Positions 43,013 through 52,267 of a stretch of 63,936 nucleotides of DNA are shown here, one piece after another. The DNA is from an uncultured Flavobacterium sp. GTDB lineage: Bacteria; Bacteroidota; Bacteroidia; Flavobacteriales; Flavobacteriaceae. The DNA is taken from NCBI GenBank assembly GCA_913061465.1, contig CAJXSU010000006.1, positions 1 through 63,936 of the forward strand, read 5' to 3'. Both the position numbers and the translations under genes were made by a program. The notes under the pieces are model-generated. The model was not told the DNA's origin. It searched no databases and was given only the letters and a program-made list of their open reading frames with translations. How positions within the stretch are numbered: the first letter of the stretch is position 1; every line of letters begins with the position of its first letter.

Positions 43013-44502
43013 TGATTTTAGAATACATCATTATCACCATTTATTCTATAGCACTCATTCTTATTTTTATGTATGCCCTAGCGCAACTGAATTTACTATT
43101 TAACTATAGAAACGCTCAAAAAAAAAAAGATACTTCTCCAAAATTTGATCTAAAAAACATAAACGAAGTTCCTTATGTAACCATACAGCTTCCAGTATAT
43201 AATGAAATGTACGTGATGGAGCGTTTGTTAAATAACATTGTAACATTGGAGTACCCTAGAGAAAAACTAGAGATTCAAGTTTTAGATGACTCTACAGATC
43301 AATCTATTGAGAGTACCAAGACACAAATTAAAAAGCTTCAAAAAACAGGAATTAATATTCAACATATTCAAAGAACTAATCGGGAAGGTTTTAAAGCTGG
43401 GGCCCTTAAAGAAGGTTTAGAAATTGCAAGAGGTGAATTTATTGCCATTTTTGATGCAGATTTCTTACCACAAAAAAATTGGCTGTTAGAAACTATCCCA
43501 TATTTTAAAAATAATGAAATTGGAGTTGTTCAAACCCGTTGGGGTCATATCAATAGAAATTATTCTACATTAACCAAAATACAAGCCTTTGCTTTGGATG
43601 CCCATTTTACCCTTGAACAAGTTGGCAGGAATACTAAAGGCCATTTTATCAATTTTAATGGAACTGCTGGTGTATGGCGTAAAGAATGTATTTTAGATGC
43701 AGGAAATTGGGAAGGAGATACCTTAACCGAAGATTTAGACTTAAGCTACAGAGCTCAATTGAAAAAATGGAAATTTAAGTACTTAGAGCATGTGAAAACT
43801 CCTGCTGAATTACCTGTTATTATCAGTGCTGCAAGATCTCAACAATTTCGATGGAATAAAGGAGGGGCTGAAAACTTCCAAAAAATGACAAAACGTGTTT
43901 TATTAGATAAAGATATTTCACTAAAAACAAAAATTCATAGTGTATTACATTTATTAAACAGCTCTATGTTTTTGATGATTTTAATCGTTGCTATTTTAAG
44001 TATCCCTATGCTTTACATCAAAAATGAATACCCCCATTTAAAATCTTATTTCTACATGATAAGTTTTTTTATTGTTAGCTCTATAATTTTCTTCATATGC
44101 TACTGGTATATGTTTAAAAAGAGTTATGGGGGTGGTATTAAAAATTTTTTAAAGTATACAGGAACTTTTTTCACTTTCTTTTCCATTGCCTTGGGCTTTT
44201 CATTTCACAATAGCATTGCAGTTTTGGAGGGGCATTTTGGAAAAAAAAGTGATTTCATAAGAACTCCAAAATTTAATATTAAGACCTTAAAAGATACATG
44301 GAAAAAAAATAAATATATCCATAATAAAATTTCCGTGAATACAATCATTGAAGGAATTTTGACGCTCTATTTTGCCTTTGGTATGTATAGCGCATTTGTT
44401 GTGGGAAATCAAGGGGGTGACTTTGGTTTATTTCCTTTTCACCTAATGTTGTTCCTTGGTTTTGGTTATGTTTTTTGGAATTCAATTTTCTCTAGAGCCT
44501 AA
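43012..44502 (+). CDS. Processive-type membrane glycosyltransferase family 2 (CESA-like)
   Basis: A 496-residue GT2 enzyme with one helix before the catalytic domain (about 2-26) and several after it (about 318-345, 347-370, 380-400, 440-485). The catalytic motifs are VQLPVYNE-like IQLPVYNEMYV, DDSTDQS, DADF (FDADFLPQKNW), TEDLDLSYRAQ and QQFRWNKGGAEN, i.e. the D, DxD, TED and QxxRW pattern of cellulose synthase-like and glucosylceramide synthase-like enzymes. It may act on a lipid acceptor or make a polymer; which one cannot be read. It is the middle gene of a three-gene operon, overlapping the first by one base. Confidence 0.88.
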   Translation: MILEYIIITIYSIALILIFMYALAQLNLLFNYRNAQKKKDTSPKFDLKNINEVPYVTIQLPVYNEMYVMERLLNNIVTLEYPREKLEIQVLDDSTDQSIESTKTQIKKLQKTGINIQHIQRTNREGFKAGALKEGLEIARGEFIAIFDADFLPQKNWLLETIPYFKNNEIGVVQTRWGHINRNYSTLTKIQAFALDAHFTLEQVGRNTKGHFINFNGTAGVWRKECILDAGNWEGDTLTEDLDLSYRAQLKKWKFKYLEHVKTPAELPVIISAARSQQFRWNKGGAENFQKMTKRVLLDKDISLKTKIHSVLHLLNSSMFLMILIVAILSIPMLYIKNEYPHLKSYFYMISFFIVSSIIFFICYWYMFKKSYGGGIKNFLKYTGTFFTFFSIALGFSFHNSIAVLEGHFGKKSDFIRTPKFNIKTLKDTWKKNKYIHNKISVNTIIEGILTLYFAFGMYSAFVVGNQGGDFGLFPFHLMLFLGFGYVFWNSIFSRA

Positions 44503-44505
44503 CCT

Positions 44506-45858
44506 ATGTTACTACAACAAAAAAATAAAACAATACTACTCTCTTCCCTTAGTGTTTTGTTTTATTTTCTGATGGCTTATAGTTTAGACAGAACTAACTT
44601 TTCACAACTAATAGCGCAGTATTTTATTTTATTTATTCCTTTTGTATACTTCATCAAAAAAGAGAAAAATAACTTTACTTTTTTAGTAGCCATTGCTATT
44701 ATATTTAGATTGATTTTTTTGATTGCTATTCCAAACTTATCTCAAGATTTTTATAGGTTTATATGGGATGGAAGAATGATTTTAAAAGGGCTAAACCCTT
44801 ATCTATATTTACCTGAAACTTTTATAAATCAAGGGCATTTACCGATTAACCAAGCCACGGATTTGTATTCAGGAATGGGGGCTTTAAACGGAAGCCATTA
44901 TACAAACTATCCGCCTATTAATCAGCTAAATTTCTTTATAGCTGCTTTATTCACTAATTCAAGTATCATTGGATCTATTATTGTTTTAAGATTGCAAATT
45001 ATTTTAGCAGATATTGGAATTATTTATTTTGGAAAAAAAATACTAGAAAAACTAAAATTACCGATTCATAACATCTTCTTATATGCCTTAAACCCCTTTA
45101 TTATTATTGAATTAACAGGTAATTTACATTTTGAGTCTGTGATGATTTTTTTCCTGGTTTGGAGTTTGTATTTATTGCTTCAAAAAAAATGGAGTTTTGC
45201 TGCGCTAACTTTTGGTCTTTCTGTGAGTGTGAAATTAATTCCTTTATTATTTTTACCGCTATTCTATCAATGGTTTACAAAAGAAAATAGAACAAAAGGA
45301 GTTTTAAGATTCATCTCTTTTGGAATGACAATTGTTTTAATAAATATATTGCTATTCCTTCCTTTTTTGTCATCAAACTTAATGAATAACTACCTAGATT
45401 CTATCGGATTGTGGTTTCAAAAATTTGAATTTAATGCAAGTTTATATTACATTGCCAGAGAACTGGGAACACTTTTTAGAGGTTACAATGAAATTGCTAT
45501 TATTGGAAAAATAACTCCTGTAATAGTTGTAATTTTTTTATTTATTATTACTTTTTTTAGAAAAAATAAATCACCTCAGCAACTCATTACTGCCTTACTT
45601 ATGGGAATATCTTTTTACTACTTTACCACAACTACAATGCACCCTTGGTATTTAGCAACATTGGTTATCTTGTCTGTTTTTACAAACTACAGGTTTCCAA
45701 TTATATGGAGTCTTGTGGTTGTTTTATCTTATCAAGCCTATGCCAATACCCCTTGGAAAGAAAATATTTGGTTTATGGTTGTAGAATACCTTGTTGTATA
45801 TGGTTATTTGTTTTGGGAAATTATTCAACAAAAAAGAAGTGCATTGTCAATTAAATAA
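44506..45858 (+). CDS. Polytopic membrane glycosyltransferase (GT-C, mannosyltransferase-like)
   Basis: A 450-residue protein with about eleven membrane helices. The first large loop carries LSQDFYRFIWDGRMILKGLNPY (the SQDFYRFIWDGR part is near residue 80), an acidic-residue motif of GT-C enzymes that use polyprenol-phosphate sugars; SVSVKLIPLLFLPLFY is also typical of GT87-like mannosyltransferases. It likely transfers a sugar on the outer face of the inner membrane, using the lipid donor made by the enzyme at 42314. It starts 3 bases after the preceding gene. The acceptor is unknown. Confidence 0.82.
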   Translation: MLLQQKNKTILLSSLSVLFYFLMAYSLDRTNFSQLIAQYFILFIPFVYFIKKEKNNFTFLVAIAIIFRLIFLIAIPNLSQDFYRFIWDGRMILKGLNPYLYLPETFINQGHLPINQATDLYSGMGALNGSHYTNYPPINQLNFFIAALFTNSSIIGSIIVLRLQIILADIGIIYFGKKILEKLKLPIHNIFLYALNPFIIIELTGNLHFESVMIFFLVWSLYLLLQKKWSFAALTFGLSVSVKLIPLLFLPLFYQWFTKENRTKGVLRFISFGMTIVLINILLFLPFLSSNLMNNYLDSIGLWFQKFEFNASLYYIARELGTLFRGYNEIAIIGKITPVIVVIFLFIITFFRKNKSPQQLITALLMGISFYYFTTTTMHPWYLATLVILSVFTNYRFPIIWSLVVVLSYQAYANTPWKENIWFMVVEYLVVYGYLFWEIIQQKRSALSIK

Positions 45859-45913
45859 ACAATATAAATTCTTTATTATATAGAATCTATTACTTTTAAA
45901 ATTAACTAATTAA

Positions 45914-46726
45914 ATGGATTTATCAAATGTAAAAATGATTGTTTCAGATATGGATGGGACCTTACTCAACCCTGAAGAAGAAGTAAGTCCTTTATTTTTC
46001 GAACAGTTTGAAAAATTGAAGGCGCTAAAAATTCATTTTGTAGCTGCAAGTGGAAGGCAGTATAATAGTATCGCTCAAAAACTGTATTCCATAAAGAATC
46101 AGATTACCATTGTTGGTGAAAATGGAGGTGTTATAAAAAAAGAAAATAAAACACTTCTTTTACAAAAATTTGATCCACAAAAGGTAATTGAATTGATTCC
46201 TGTTTTGAGAAAAATCAAGAATACATTTATTATTTTGTGTGGTGAACATAAAGCTTTTGTTGAAACTAAAAATCAAGGTTTTATTGGTATGTTTCAAGAA
46301 TATTATAGTGCTCACGAAATAGTGCAGGACTTAACAACTATCCCTAATCATAATCCAATTATTAAAATTGCTTTGTATCACTCTGAATCTTCGGAACAAT
46401 TTATTTATCCCTCAGTAAAACAATTTGAAGATGTTTTTTTATTAAAAATCTCTGGGAAAAACTGGTTAGATATTTCAAATCTTAACTCAAATAAAGGAAC
46501 TGCAATACAATTTTTACAAGAGAAGATGAGCATCACTCCAGAGCAAACCATGGTTTTTGGAGATTATTTAAATGATTTAGAAATGTTAGAAGCAGCAACT
46601 TTTAGCTTTGCTATGAAAAATGCACACCAAGAAGTTAAGAAAACTGCTCGTTTTATGACAGAAAACAATTCTAATTTAGGTGTTGAGAAAGTCATAGAAC
46701 AAGTAATTAAAGCCAATATAAATTAA
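45914..46726 (+). CDS. Cof-type HAD-IIB family hydrolase
   Basis: A 270-residue phosphatase of the haloacid dehalogenase superfamily. Motif I is VSDMDGTLLNPEEE (catalytic Asp in DMDGT, about residue 12), motif II VAASGRQYNS, motif III Lys in the SNKGTAIQFL block, and motif IV FGDYLNDLEML. Cof-type enzymes dephosphorylate small sugar phosphates or cofactors; the substrate is unknown. Its stop overlaps that of the convergent nitrilase by 4 bases. Confidence 0.92.
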   Translation: MDLSNVKMIVSDMDGTLLNPEEEVSPLFFEQFEKLKALKIHFVAASGRQYNSIAQKLYSIKNQITIVGENGGVIKKENKTLLLQKFDPQKVIELIPVLRKIKNTFIILCGEHKAFVETKNQGFIGMFQEYYSAHEIVQDLTTIPNHNPIIKIALYHSESSEQFIYPSVKQFEDVFLLKISGKNWLDISNLNSNKGTAIQFLQEKMSITPEQTMVFGDYLNDLEMLEAATFSFAMKNAHQEVKKTARFMTENNSNLGVEKVIEQVIKANIN

Positions 46727-47679
46727 TCATCAAAAGAAACTGTACTTTGTCGATCTCTATTCACATGTAGTTTAGTAATATCTGGTCTTGAATAATGCCC
46801 TACAACATCAAAATTTTGACGTTCTTCTAGGACTTTAGAAAAATCTAACGTTTCATAAAATATTCCTTCTTTATTGATAACTGGCTCCAAAATCCACTCT
46901 CCATCTGGCCCTGCTATGCATGATCCTCCATTTACCAAAGTATCAGGAGCGTTTTTTATAATTTTATCAAAATGAGGTGTCTCTTTAGGAAAATTTGATT
47001 TTTGCATTAAGCTAGAAACAGAAATTACAAATGACCGAGATTCTCTTGCAATAAAGCGGGTAATGTCTTTTGTATTGTGGTCACTCCCTGGCCATACTGC
47101 CACATGTAAATCCTCTCCTTGACCATACAAAGCAGCTCTGGGTAAAGGCATCCAATTCTCCCAACAATTTAAACCACCAATAGTGAAATTTTTTAAAGGA
47201 TGAACTTGTAACCCATGACCATCTCCTGGGGCCCAAGTTAAGCGTTCATCGTAAGTTGGTTGTAATTTCCTGTGTACTGATTTTATAACTCCATCTTGAT
47301 TTATATATACCAAAGATGCATAAATACTATGCCCTCCTCTATTCTGAGCGCGCTCTATAATTCCTATATATATAGCCATATGATGTTCTTTTGCAAGTTT
47401 GCATATGGTATCTAACTCTCCTTTTTCAATGGTAATTGAGTTTTGTACATAATGGGCGTGAATTTCTTTTTGAACAGTAGAATTCCATGTTGCACCATTA
47501 GTTAATCCAATCCAGAATGGGTAACCAGGAAGTAAAGCTTCACCAAAAACAATTAATTCTGCTTTTTCTTTTGAAGCATCTTCAATAGTGTTTTTGATTT
47601 TTTGGATGGTTTGTTTTTTATCCAACCAAACAGGAGATATTTGAGCTAAAGCTACTTTAAGGAAATTAGATTTAATCAT
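46723..47679 (-). CDS. Carbon-nitrogen hydrolase, nitrilase branch
   Basis: A 318-residue member of the nitrilase superfamily. The catalytic triad is Glu47 (VFGEALLPGYPFW), Lys138 (HRKLQPTYDERLTW) and Cys172 (GGLNCWENWMPLPR). The CWEN sequence and PGYPFW are characteristic of true nitrilases (nitrile to acid plus ammonia) rather than amidases. The natural nitrile is unknown; aromatic or indolic nitriles are possibilities. It lies downstream of the DUF2797 gene on the same strand (gap 23 bases) and converges on the HAD gene. Confidence 0.9.
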   Translation of the reverse strand: MIKSNFLKVALAQISPVWLDKKQTIQKIKNTIEDASKEKAELIVFGEALLPGYPFWIGLTNGATWNSTVQKEIHAHYVQNSITIEKGELDTICKLAKEHHMAIYIGIIERAQNRGGHSIYASLVYINQDGVIKSVHRKLQPTYDERLTWAPGDGHGLQVHPLKNFTIGGLNCWENWMPLPRAALYGQGEDLHVAVWPGSDHNTKDITRFIARESRSFVISVSSLMQKSNFPKETPHFDKIIKNAPDTLVNGGSCIAGPDGEWILEPVINKEGIFYETLDFSKVLEERQNFDVVGHYSRPDITKLHVNRDRQSTVSFDD

Positions 47680-47702
47680 GACTTGGTAATTTCTTTATGA
47701 GT

Positions 47703-48497
47703 TTAATTAATATTTATTTCAACAACAATGCCCTCATTTGATCTAATATTAAAAACTGTTTGATCTTCAAAAATTAAATATTGTCCTTTTATACCTACTA
47801 ATTTTCCTGAATAGTGTTGCTCTTTTACAATATTTAAACTTTTAGGTTTTTCTGGATATTGATGTACTGGGAAATTGATTACTGTTAAAGTGTTATTTTC
47901 AATGAAAAACTCTTTTGCTTCCTCTGGAATGAAAGGGCGTAATTTATTTTGCCATTCTTTTAAGTCTGCCTCTTCAATATCATTTTTTAACATTTTTCTC
48001 CAGTTAGTTTTATCGGCTACATGTGCTTTGAGGGCTACTTCGGTAATTCCTGCAAGGTATCTATTTGGAACTTCTATGATTTCTATAGCTTCATGAGCTC
48101 CTTGGTCTATCCAACGCGTTGGAACCTGTTGCTTCCTTGTAACACCAACTTTCACATTGCTGGAATTTGCTAAATATACTATGTGAGGTTGAAGTTGAAC
48201 AGATTTTTCATAAGCTAAATCTCGATCTTCCTTTCCCAAATGAGCTGTGCTTAATTCAGGTCTCATAATCCAATCTCCCGCACTTGGTGTTTCAAAAAAA
48301 CATGATTTACAAAACCCTTGACGATAAATTTCTTTATCTGATTGACAATTCATACAACTATATTTTAAGAATTTAAGCTCTAAATTTCTATCTAACAGCT
48401 GATTAACATTTATAAAATCAGTTTCTAAATCTAAATAATATTGGATTACTTCATTACTTTCCGTAAGCATTTTTTTTAAAACTCCTTGGTATTGCAT
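47703..48497 (-). CDS. DUF2797 domain-containing protein
   Basis: A 264-residue protein of unknown function. Two cysteine pairs, YSCMNCQSD and FCKSCFFETP (about residues 47-75), should form a zinc ribbon. After it, HIVYLANSSNVKVGVTRKQQVPTRWIDQGA (about 105-134, seen as VYLANSS then VKVGVTR then RWIDQGA) resembles the core of a GIY-YIG nuclease fold, which suggests nucleic acid binding. There is no signal peptide. It precedes the nitrilase gene and has its own promoter element at 48542-48549. Confidence 0.82.
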   Translation of the reverse strand: MQYQGVLKKMLTESNEVIQYYLDLETDFINVNQLLDRNLELKFLKYSCMNCQSDKEIYRQGFCKSCFFETPSAGDWIMRPELSTAHLGKEDRDLAYEKSVQLQPHIVYLANSSNVKVGVTRKQQVPTRWIDQGAHEAIEIIEVPNRYLAGITEVALKAHVADKTNWRKMLKNDIEEADLKEWQNKLRPFIPEEAKEFFIENNTLTVINFPVHQYPEKPKSLNIVKEQHYSGKLVGIKGQYLIFEDQTVFNIRSNEGIVVEININ

Positions 48498-48541
48498 CTA
48501 AAATATTTTTATATTTTTAACTCTATCTAGTAAGTACCATA

Positions 48542-48549
48542 CAAACTTA
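48542..48549 (-). promoter_or_regulatory. -7 promoter element of the DUF2797-nitrilase unit
   Basis: CAAACTTA on the plus strand reads TAAGTTTG leftward, matching TAnnTTTG, 45 bases before the ATG at 48497. Confidence 0.45.
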
Positions 48550-48582
48550 CGGAAAAATCATTTTACTAAACTCTGAATCACC

Positions 48583-50091
48583 ATGGCAATTCCATTTGTT
48601 AATTCTATTATTTCGTGGTTTCTCAAAAAGAGAAAACATCAAATGGAATTGTTTATTAAATATCCCATGGATGTTCAAGAGGAATTATTATTTCGTTTAA
48701 TTCAATCAGCTAAAGACACAGAATTTGGGAAAAACTCTGATTTTTCTTCTATTAAAACTTATGAAGATTTTGCAACCAAAGTTCCGATTCAACAATATGA
48801 AAGCATAGAACCTCTAATTGAACGGTGCAGAAAAGGAGAACAAAATTTATTTTGGCCAACAAAAATTAAATGGTTTGCAAAATCTAGTGGCACTACCAAT
48901 GCTAAAAGTAAATTTATTCCTGTGAGTGATGATGCTATTGAAAATTGCCATTTAAAGGCTGGTAAAGATATGTTGTGTCTATATATTAACAACAATGAAG
49001 AAACTGCTTTATTTAATGGAAAGGCACTTCGGCTTGGTGGAAGTAATGCTGTTTATGAAGACAACAATTCTTATTTTGGAGATTTATCTGCTATAATTAT
49101 TGAAAACATGCCTTTTTGGGCAGATTTTAGTTCAGCTCCTAGTCAAGAAACGGCTTTAATGAGTGAATGGGAATCAAAAATGGAGGCAATAATTAATGAG
49201 ACCATTCACGAAAATATTACAAGTTTAGTTGGAGTTCCTTCCTGGATGCTAGTATTATTAAATAGGGTTTTAGAAAAAACAGGTAAAAAAAATATCCTTG
49301 AGGTATGGCCTAATCTGGAGGTTTATTTTCACGGCGGTGTAAACTTCAACCCTTACAGAGAGCAGTATAGAAAACTTATCCCAAAAAAAGATTTTAAATA
49401 TTATGAAACTTATAATGCTTCTGAGGGGTTCTTTGCCTTACAAGATGTAAATGGTAGTTTAGATCTACTTTTAATGCTTGACTATGGAATATTTTATGAA
49501 TTTATTCCTATGAGTGAATATGAGGGTGAAAACTCTTCAGCAATTCCTTTATCTCAAGTAAAAAAAGAAAAGAATTATGCAGTTGTTATATCTACAAATG
49601 GTGGATTATGGCGATATTTAATTGGAGATACGGTTAAGTTTACCTCGTTAAACCCTTATAAAATTAGAATTACAGGAAGAACTAAACATCATATTAATGT
49701 ATTTGGAGAAGAACTAATTATTGAGAATGCTGAAGAGGCTTTAAAACTAGCATGTAAAAAAACAAATTCAACAATTACTGAATATACTGTTGGACCAATT
49801 TTTATGGATGGTAAAAAACAAGGAAGTCATGAATGGGTAATCGAATTTGCAAAAGCTCCACAAAATTTAAAATACTTCACAGAATTACTAGACAATGCTT
49901 TAAAATCTATAAATTCAGATTATGAGGCTAAGCGTTATAACAATATGACTTTAGTGATGCCAAAAATTCATAGTGTGAAAAAAGGATTGTTTTATTCTTG
50001 GTTAAAGAAAAAAGGAAAATTAGGTGGACAACATAAAGTACCAAGGTTGTCAAATAAAAGGGATTTTATTGAAGAATTATTAAGCCTTTAA
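48583..50091 (+). CDS. GH3-family acyl-acid--amine ligase-like protein
   Basis: A 502-residue member of the GH3 auxin-responsive family, a branch of adenylate-forming enzymes that in plants joins indole-acetic or jasmonic acid to amino acids. The nucleotide motif is FAKSSGTTNAKSKFIPVS (near residue 103), followed by YNASEGFFALQD, LWRYLIGDTVKF and GRTKHHINVFGEELI, all typical. The N-terminus MAIPFVNSIISWFLKKRKHQ is the usual start of bacterial members. Function in bacteria is unknown. Its stop overlaps that of the convergent polyprenyl synthase by 4 bases. Confidence 0.9.
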   Translation: MAIPFVNSIISWFLKKRKHQMELFIKYPMDVQEELLFRLIQSAKDTEFGKNSDFSSIKTYEDFATKVPIQQYESIEPLIERCRKGEQNLFWPTKIKWFAKSSGTTNAKSKFIPVSDDAIENCHLKAGKDMLCLYINNNEETALFNGKALRLGGSNAVYEDNNSYFGDLSAIIIENMPFWADFSSAPSQETALMSEWESKMEAIINETIHENITSLVGVPSWMLVLLNRVLEKTGKKNILEVWPNLEVYFHGGVNFNPYREQYRKLIPKKDFKYYETYNASEGFFALQDVNGSLDLLLMLDYGIFYEFIPMSEYEGENSSAIPLSQVKKEKNYAVVISTNGGLWRYLIGDTVKFTSLNPYKIRITGRTKHHINVFGEELIIENAEEALKLACKKTNSTITEYTVGPIFMDGKKQGSHEWVIEFAKAPQNLKYFTELLDNALKSINSDYEAKRYNNMTLVMPKIHSVKKGLFYSWLKKKGKLGGQHKVPRLSNKRDFIEELLSL

Positions 50092-51065
50092 ATCTTTCTT
50101 TCTACTACGTAATCAATCATCTTAATTAAGGATTTTTTATAATCAGAGTCTTGGAAATTCTCCAGGATGGTCATTGCTTTAGTTTTATAATCAATCATTT
50201 TTTTTATGGTGTACTCGATGCCTCCACTTTTTTTTACAAAAATAATAACCTCTCTAACTCGTTTTTTATCTTTATTGTGTTTTTTAATAGAGTTTATTAA
50301 CCAAGCCTTCTCTTTTTTGGAGCAACTATTTAAGGTGTAAATTAAAGGAAGAGTCATTTTTTGATCTTTAATATCTATCCCGGTAGGCTTTCCTATTTTT
50401 TCTTCAGAATAGTCAAATAAGTCGTCTTTTATTTGAAATGCCATTCCAATATACTGACCAAATTTTCTCATTTGTTGAATCGTATCTTGATTGGCTCCAA
50501 CCGATGCTGCTCCAATTCCACAGCAAGCTGCAATTAATGTGGCTGTTTTTTGACGAATGATTTCATAGTAAACATCTTCAGTAATATCTAGTTTTCTAGC
50601 TTTTTCTATTTGAAGTAATTCACCTTCACTCATTTCTCTAACTGCTATTGAAATTAGCTTTAACAAATCAAAGTCTTCATTATCTATGGAAAGTAATAGA
50701 CCTTTAGACAATAAATAATCTCCTACTAAAACTGCAATTTTATTTTTCCATAGTGCATTAATAGAAAAAAAACCTCTTCTTCTGTTACTGTCATCTACGA
50801 TATCATCGTGAACAAGGGTTGCTGTATGAATTAATTCTACTACAGAAGCTCCTCTATAGGTTCGTTGATCAAAACCTCCATTTGAAACCATCTTAGCTAC
50901 TAAGAAAACAAACATTGGGCGCATTTGTTTACCTTTTCTTCTAACAATATAGTAAGTAATTCTGTTTAGTAAGGGTACTTTAGAAATCATGGAGTCTTTG
51001 AACTTTTCTTCAAAGCGCTCCATCTCCTTTTGAATGGGTTTTTTTATTTCCTCAACAATCTTCAT
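50088..51065 (-). CDS. Polyprenyl diphosphate synthase (trans, long-chain)
   Basis: A 325-residue trans-prenyltransferase that extends farnesyl diphosphate with isopentenyl diphosphate. The first Asp-rich motif is in LVHDDIVDDSNRRRG (DDxxD as DDIVD), the second in FQIKDDLFDYS; GKQMRPMFVFL is the substrate Lys/Arg region. In Bacteroidota this enzyme makes the side chain of menaquinone (usually hexaprenyl or heptaprenyl) or a related quinone; the chain length cannot be fixed by eye. It lies 38 bases after rlmN's stop. Confidence 0.93.
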   Translation of the reverse strand: MKIVEEIKKPIQKEMERFEEKFKDSMISKVPLLNRITYYIVRRKGKQMRPMFVFLVAKMVSNGGFDQRTYRGASVVELIHTATLVHDDIVDDSNRRRGFFSINALWKNKIAVLVGDYLLSKGLLLSIDNEDFDLLKLISIAVREMSEGELLQIEKARKLDITEDVYYEIIRQKTATLIAACCGIGAASVGANQDTIQQMRKFGQYIGMAFQIKDDLFDYSEEKIGKPTGIDIKDQKMTLPLIYTLNSCSKKEKAWLINSIKKHNKDKKRVREVIIFVKKSGGIEYTIKKMIDYKTKAMTILENFQDSDYKKSLIKMIDYVVERKI

Positions 51066-51103
51066 TTACACTATAAATTTACAAAATATAACCTAAAATT
51101 TGG

Positions 51104-52144
51104 TTACGATTTGTTAGCTAACTGACCGCAAGCTGCGTCGATATCTTTTCCCCTAGATCGTCTGACATTTACAACAATATCATGCATTTCTAAATTTGAG
51201 ATATAATTATCTATGACTCTTGAGTTAGCTTGTTGAAACTCTCCATCGTCTATAGGGTTATATTCGATTAAATTAACTTTACATGGAATTAGTTTACAAA
51301 AATTAATCAGCGCCTTAATGTCTTCTTTTTTATCATTAATTCCATCCCAAACAATATATTCATAAGTGACAACTCGTTGGGTTTTTTCAAACCAATACAC
51401 CAAAGAGTCTCCTAAATCTTTCAATGGAAATGTTTCATTAAACGGCATGATAGATGTTCTTACACTATCTATTGCTGAATGCAATGAAACAGCTAGATTA
51501 AATTTCACTTCATCATCAGCCATTTTTTTAATAATTTTTGGAACACCTGAAGTTGATACTGTAATTCGTTTTGATGACATTCCAAGCCCCTCAGGAGATG
51601 TTATTTTATCAATAGACTTGATTACATTATTGTAATTCATTAAGGGTTCTCCCATACCCATAAAAACAATATTAGAAAGTTTGCGATTATGATATAATTT
51701 ACTTTGTTTGTCTATAGCCACTACTTGATCGTAAATTTCATCAGGATTTAAGTTTCTCATCCTTTTTAGTCTAGAGGTAGCACAAAAACGACAATCTAAA
51801 CTACAACCAACCTGACTAGAGACACAGGCTGTTGTTCTTTTTTCAGTAGGTATTAAAACAGATTCTACAATAAAACCATCATGCAAACGAATTCCATTCT
51901 TTATGGTTCCATCTTTACTTCGCTGCATAGAATCTACTTCTATATGATTAATAACAAAGTTTTCTTCCAACATTTCTCTTGTATCTTTAGAAATATTGGT
52001 CATGGCCTCAAAAGTATGTAAGGATTTACTCCATAACCATTCAAATACTTGATTCCCTCTAAAAGCTTTATCTCCATTTTCAACAAAAAACTTTCTCAAC
52101 TGTTCTTTTGTTAAAGATCGAATGTCTTTTTTCTTTGGTTTCAT
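51104..52144 (-). CDS. rlmN: Dual-specificity rRNA/tRNA adenine-C2 methyltransferase RlmN
   Basis: Radical SAM enzyme that methylates C2 of A2503 in 23S rRNA (and A37 of some tRNAs). The 346-residue protein has cluster cysteines Cys114, Cys118 and Cys121 in GCSLDCRFCAT, and the two methyl-transfer cysteines at Cys107 (TTACVSSQ) and Cys339 (DAACGQLANKS). MGMGEPLMNY is the SAM-binding GEP motif. Length is normal. It follows the queA terminator and has its own -7 element. Confidence 0.96.
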   Translation of the reverse strand: MKPKKKDIRSLTKEQLRKFFVENGDKAFRGNQVFEWLWSKSLHTFEAMTNISKDTREMLEENFVINHIEVDSMQRSKDGTIKNGIRLHDGFIVESVLIPTEKRTTACVSSQVGCSLDCRFCATSRLKRMRNLNPDEIYDQVVAIDKQSKLYHNRKLSNIVFMGMGEPLMNYNNVIKSIDKITSPEGLGMSSKRITVSTSGVPKIIKKMADDEVKFNLAVSLHSAIDSVRTSIMPFNETFPLKDLGDSLVYWFEKTQRVVTYEYIVWDGINDKKEDIKALINFCKLIPCKVNLIEYNPIDDGEFQQANSRVIDNYISNLEMHDIVVNVRRSRGKDIDAACGQLANKS

Positions 52145-52205
52145 CTATAATTTCTGTTGTCTTTGAGTCTGTTAGATAAAATTTAAATCTCTTTTGATAT
52201 TTATG

Positions 52206-52213
52206 CAAAAATA
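52206..52213 (-). promoter_or_regulatory. -7 promoter element of rlmN
   Basis: CAAAAATA on the plus strand reads TATTTTTG leftward, matching TAnnTTTG, 61 bases before the rlmN ATG. It starts inside the T-run of the queA terminator, so one gene's transcription ends where the next begins. Confidence 0.5.
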
Positions 52214-52240
52214 CAAAAACCTCATAGCATGGCTGTGAGG
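52212..52240 (-). terminator. Rho-independent terminator of queA
   Basis: Read leftward, GCCTCACAGC-type arms form a 9-bp stem (52232-52240 with 52220-52228, one G-U pair) closing a 3-base loop, followed by TTTTTGTA. It lies 28 bases past the queA stop. Confidence 0.75.
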
Positions 52241-52267
52241 CTTTTGATTTAATATTTTTTATCTAAC

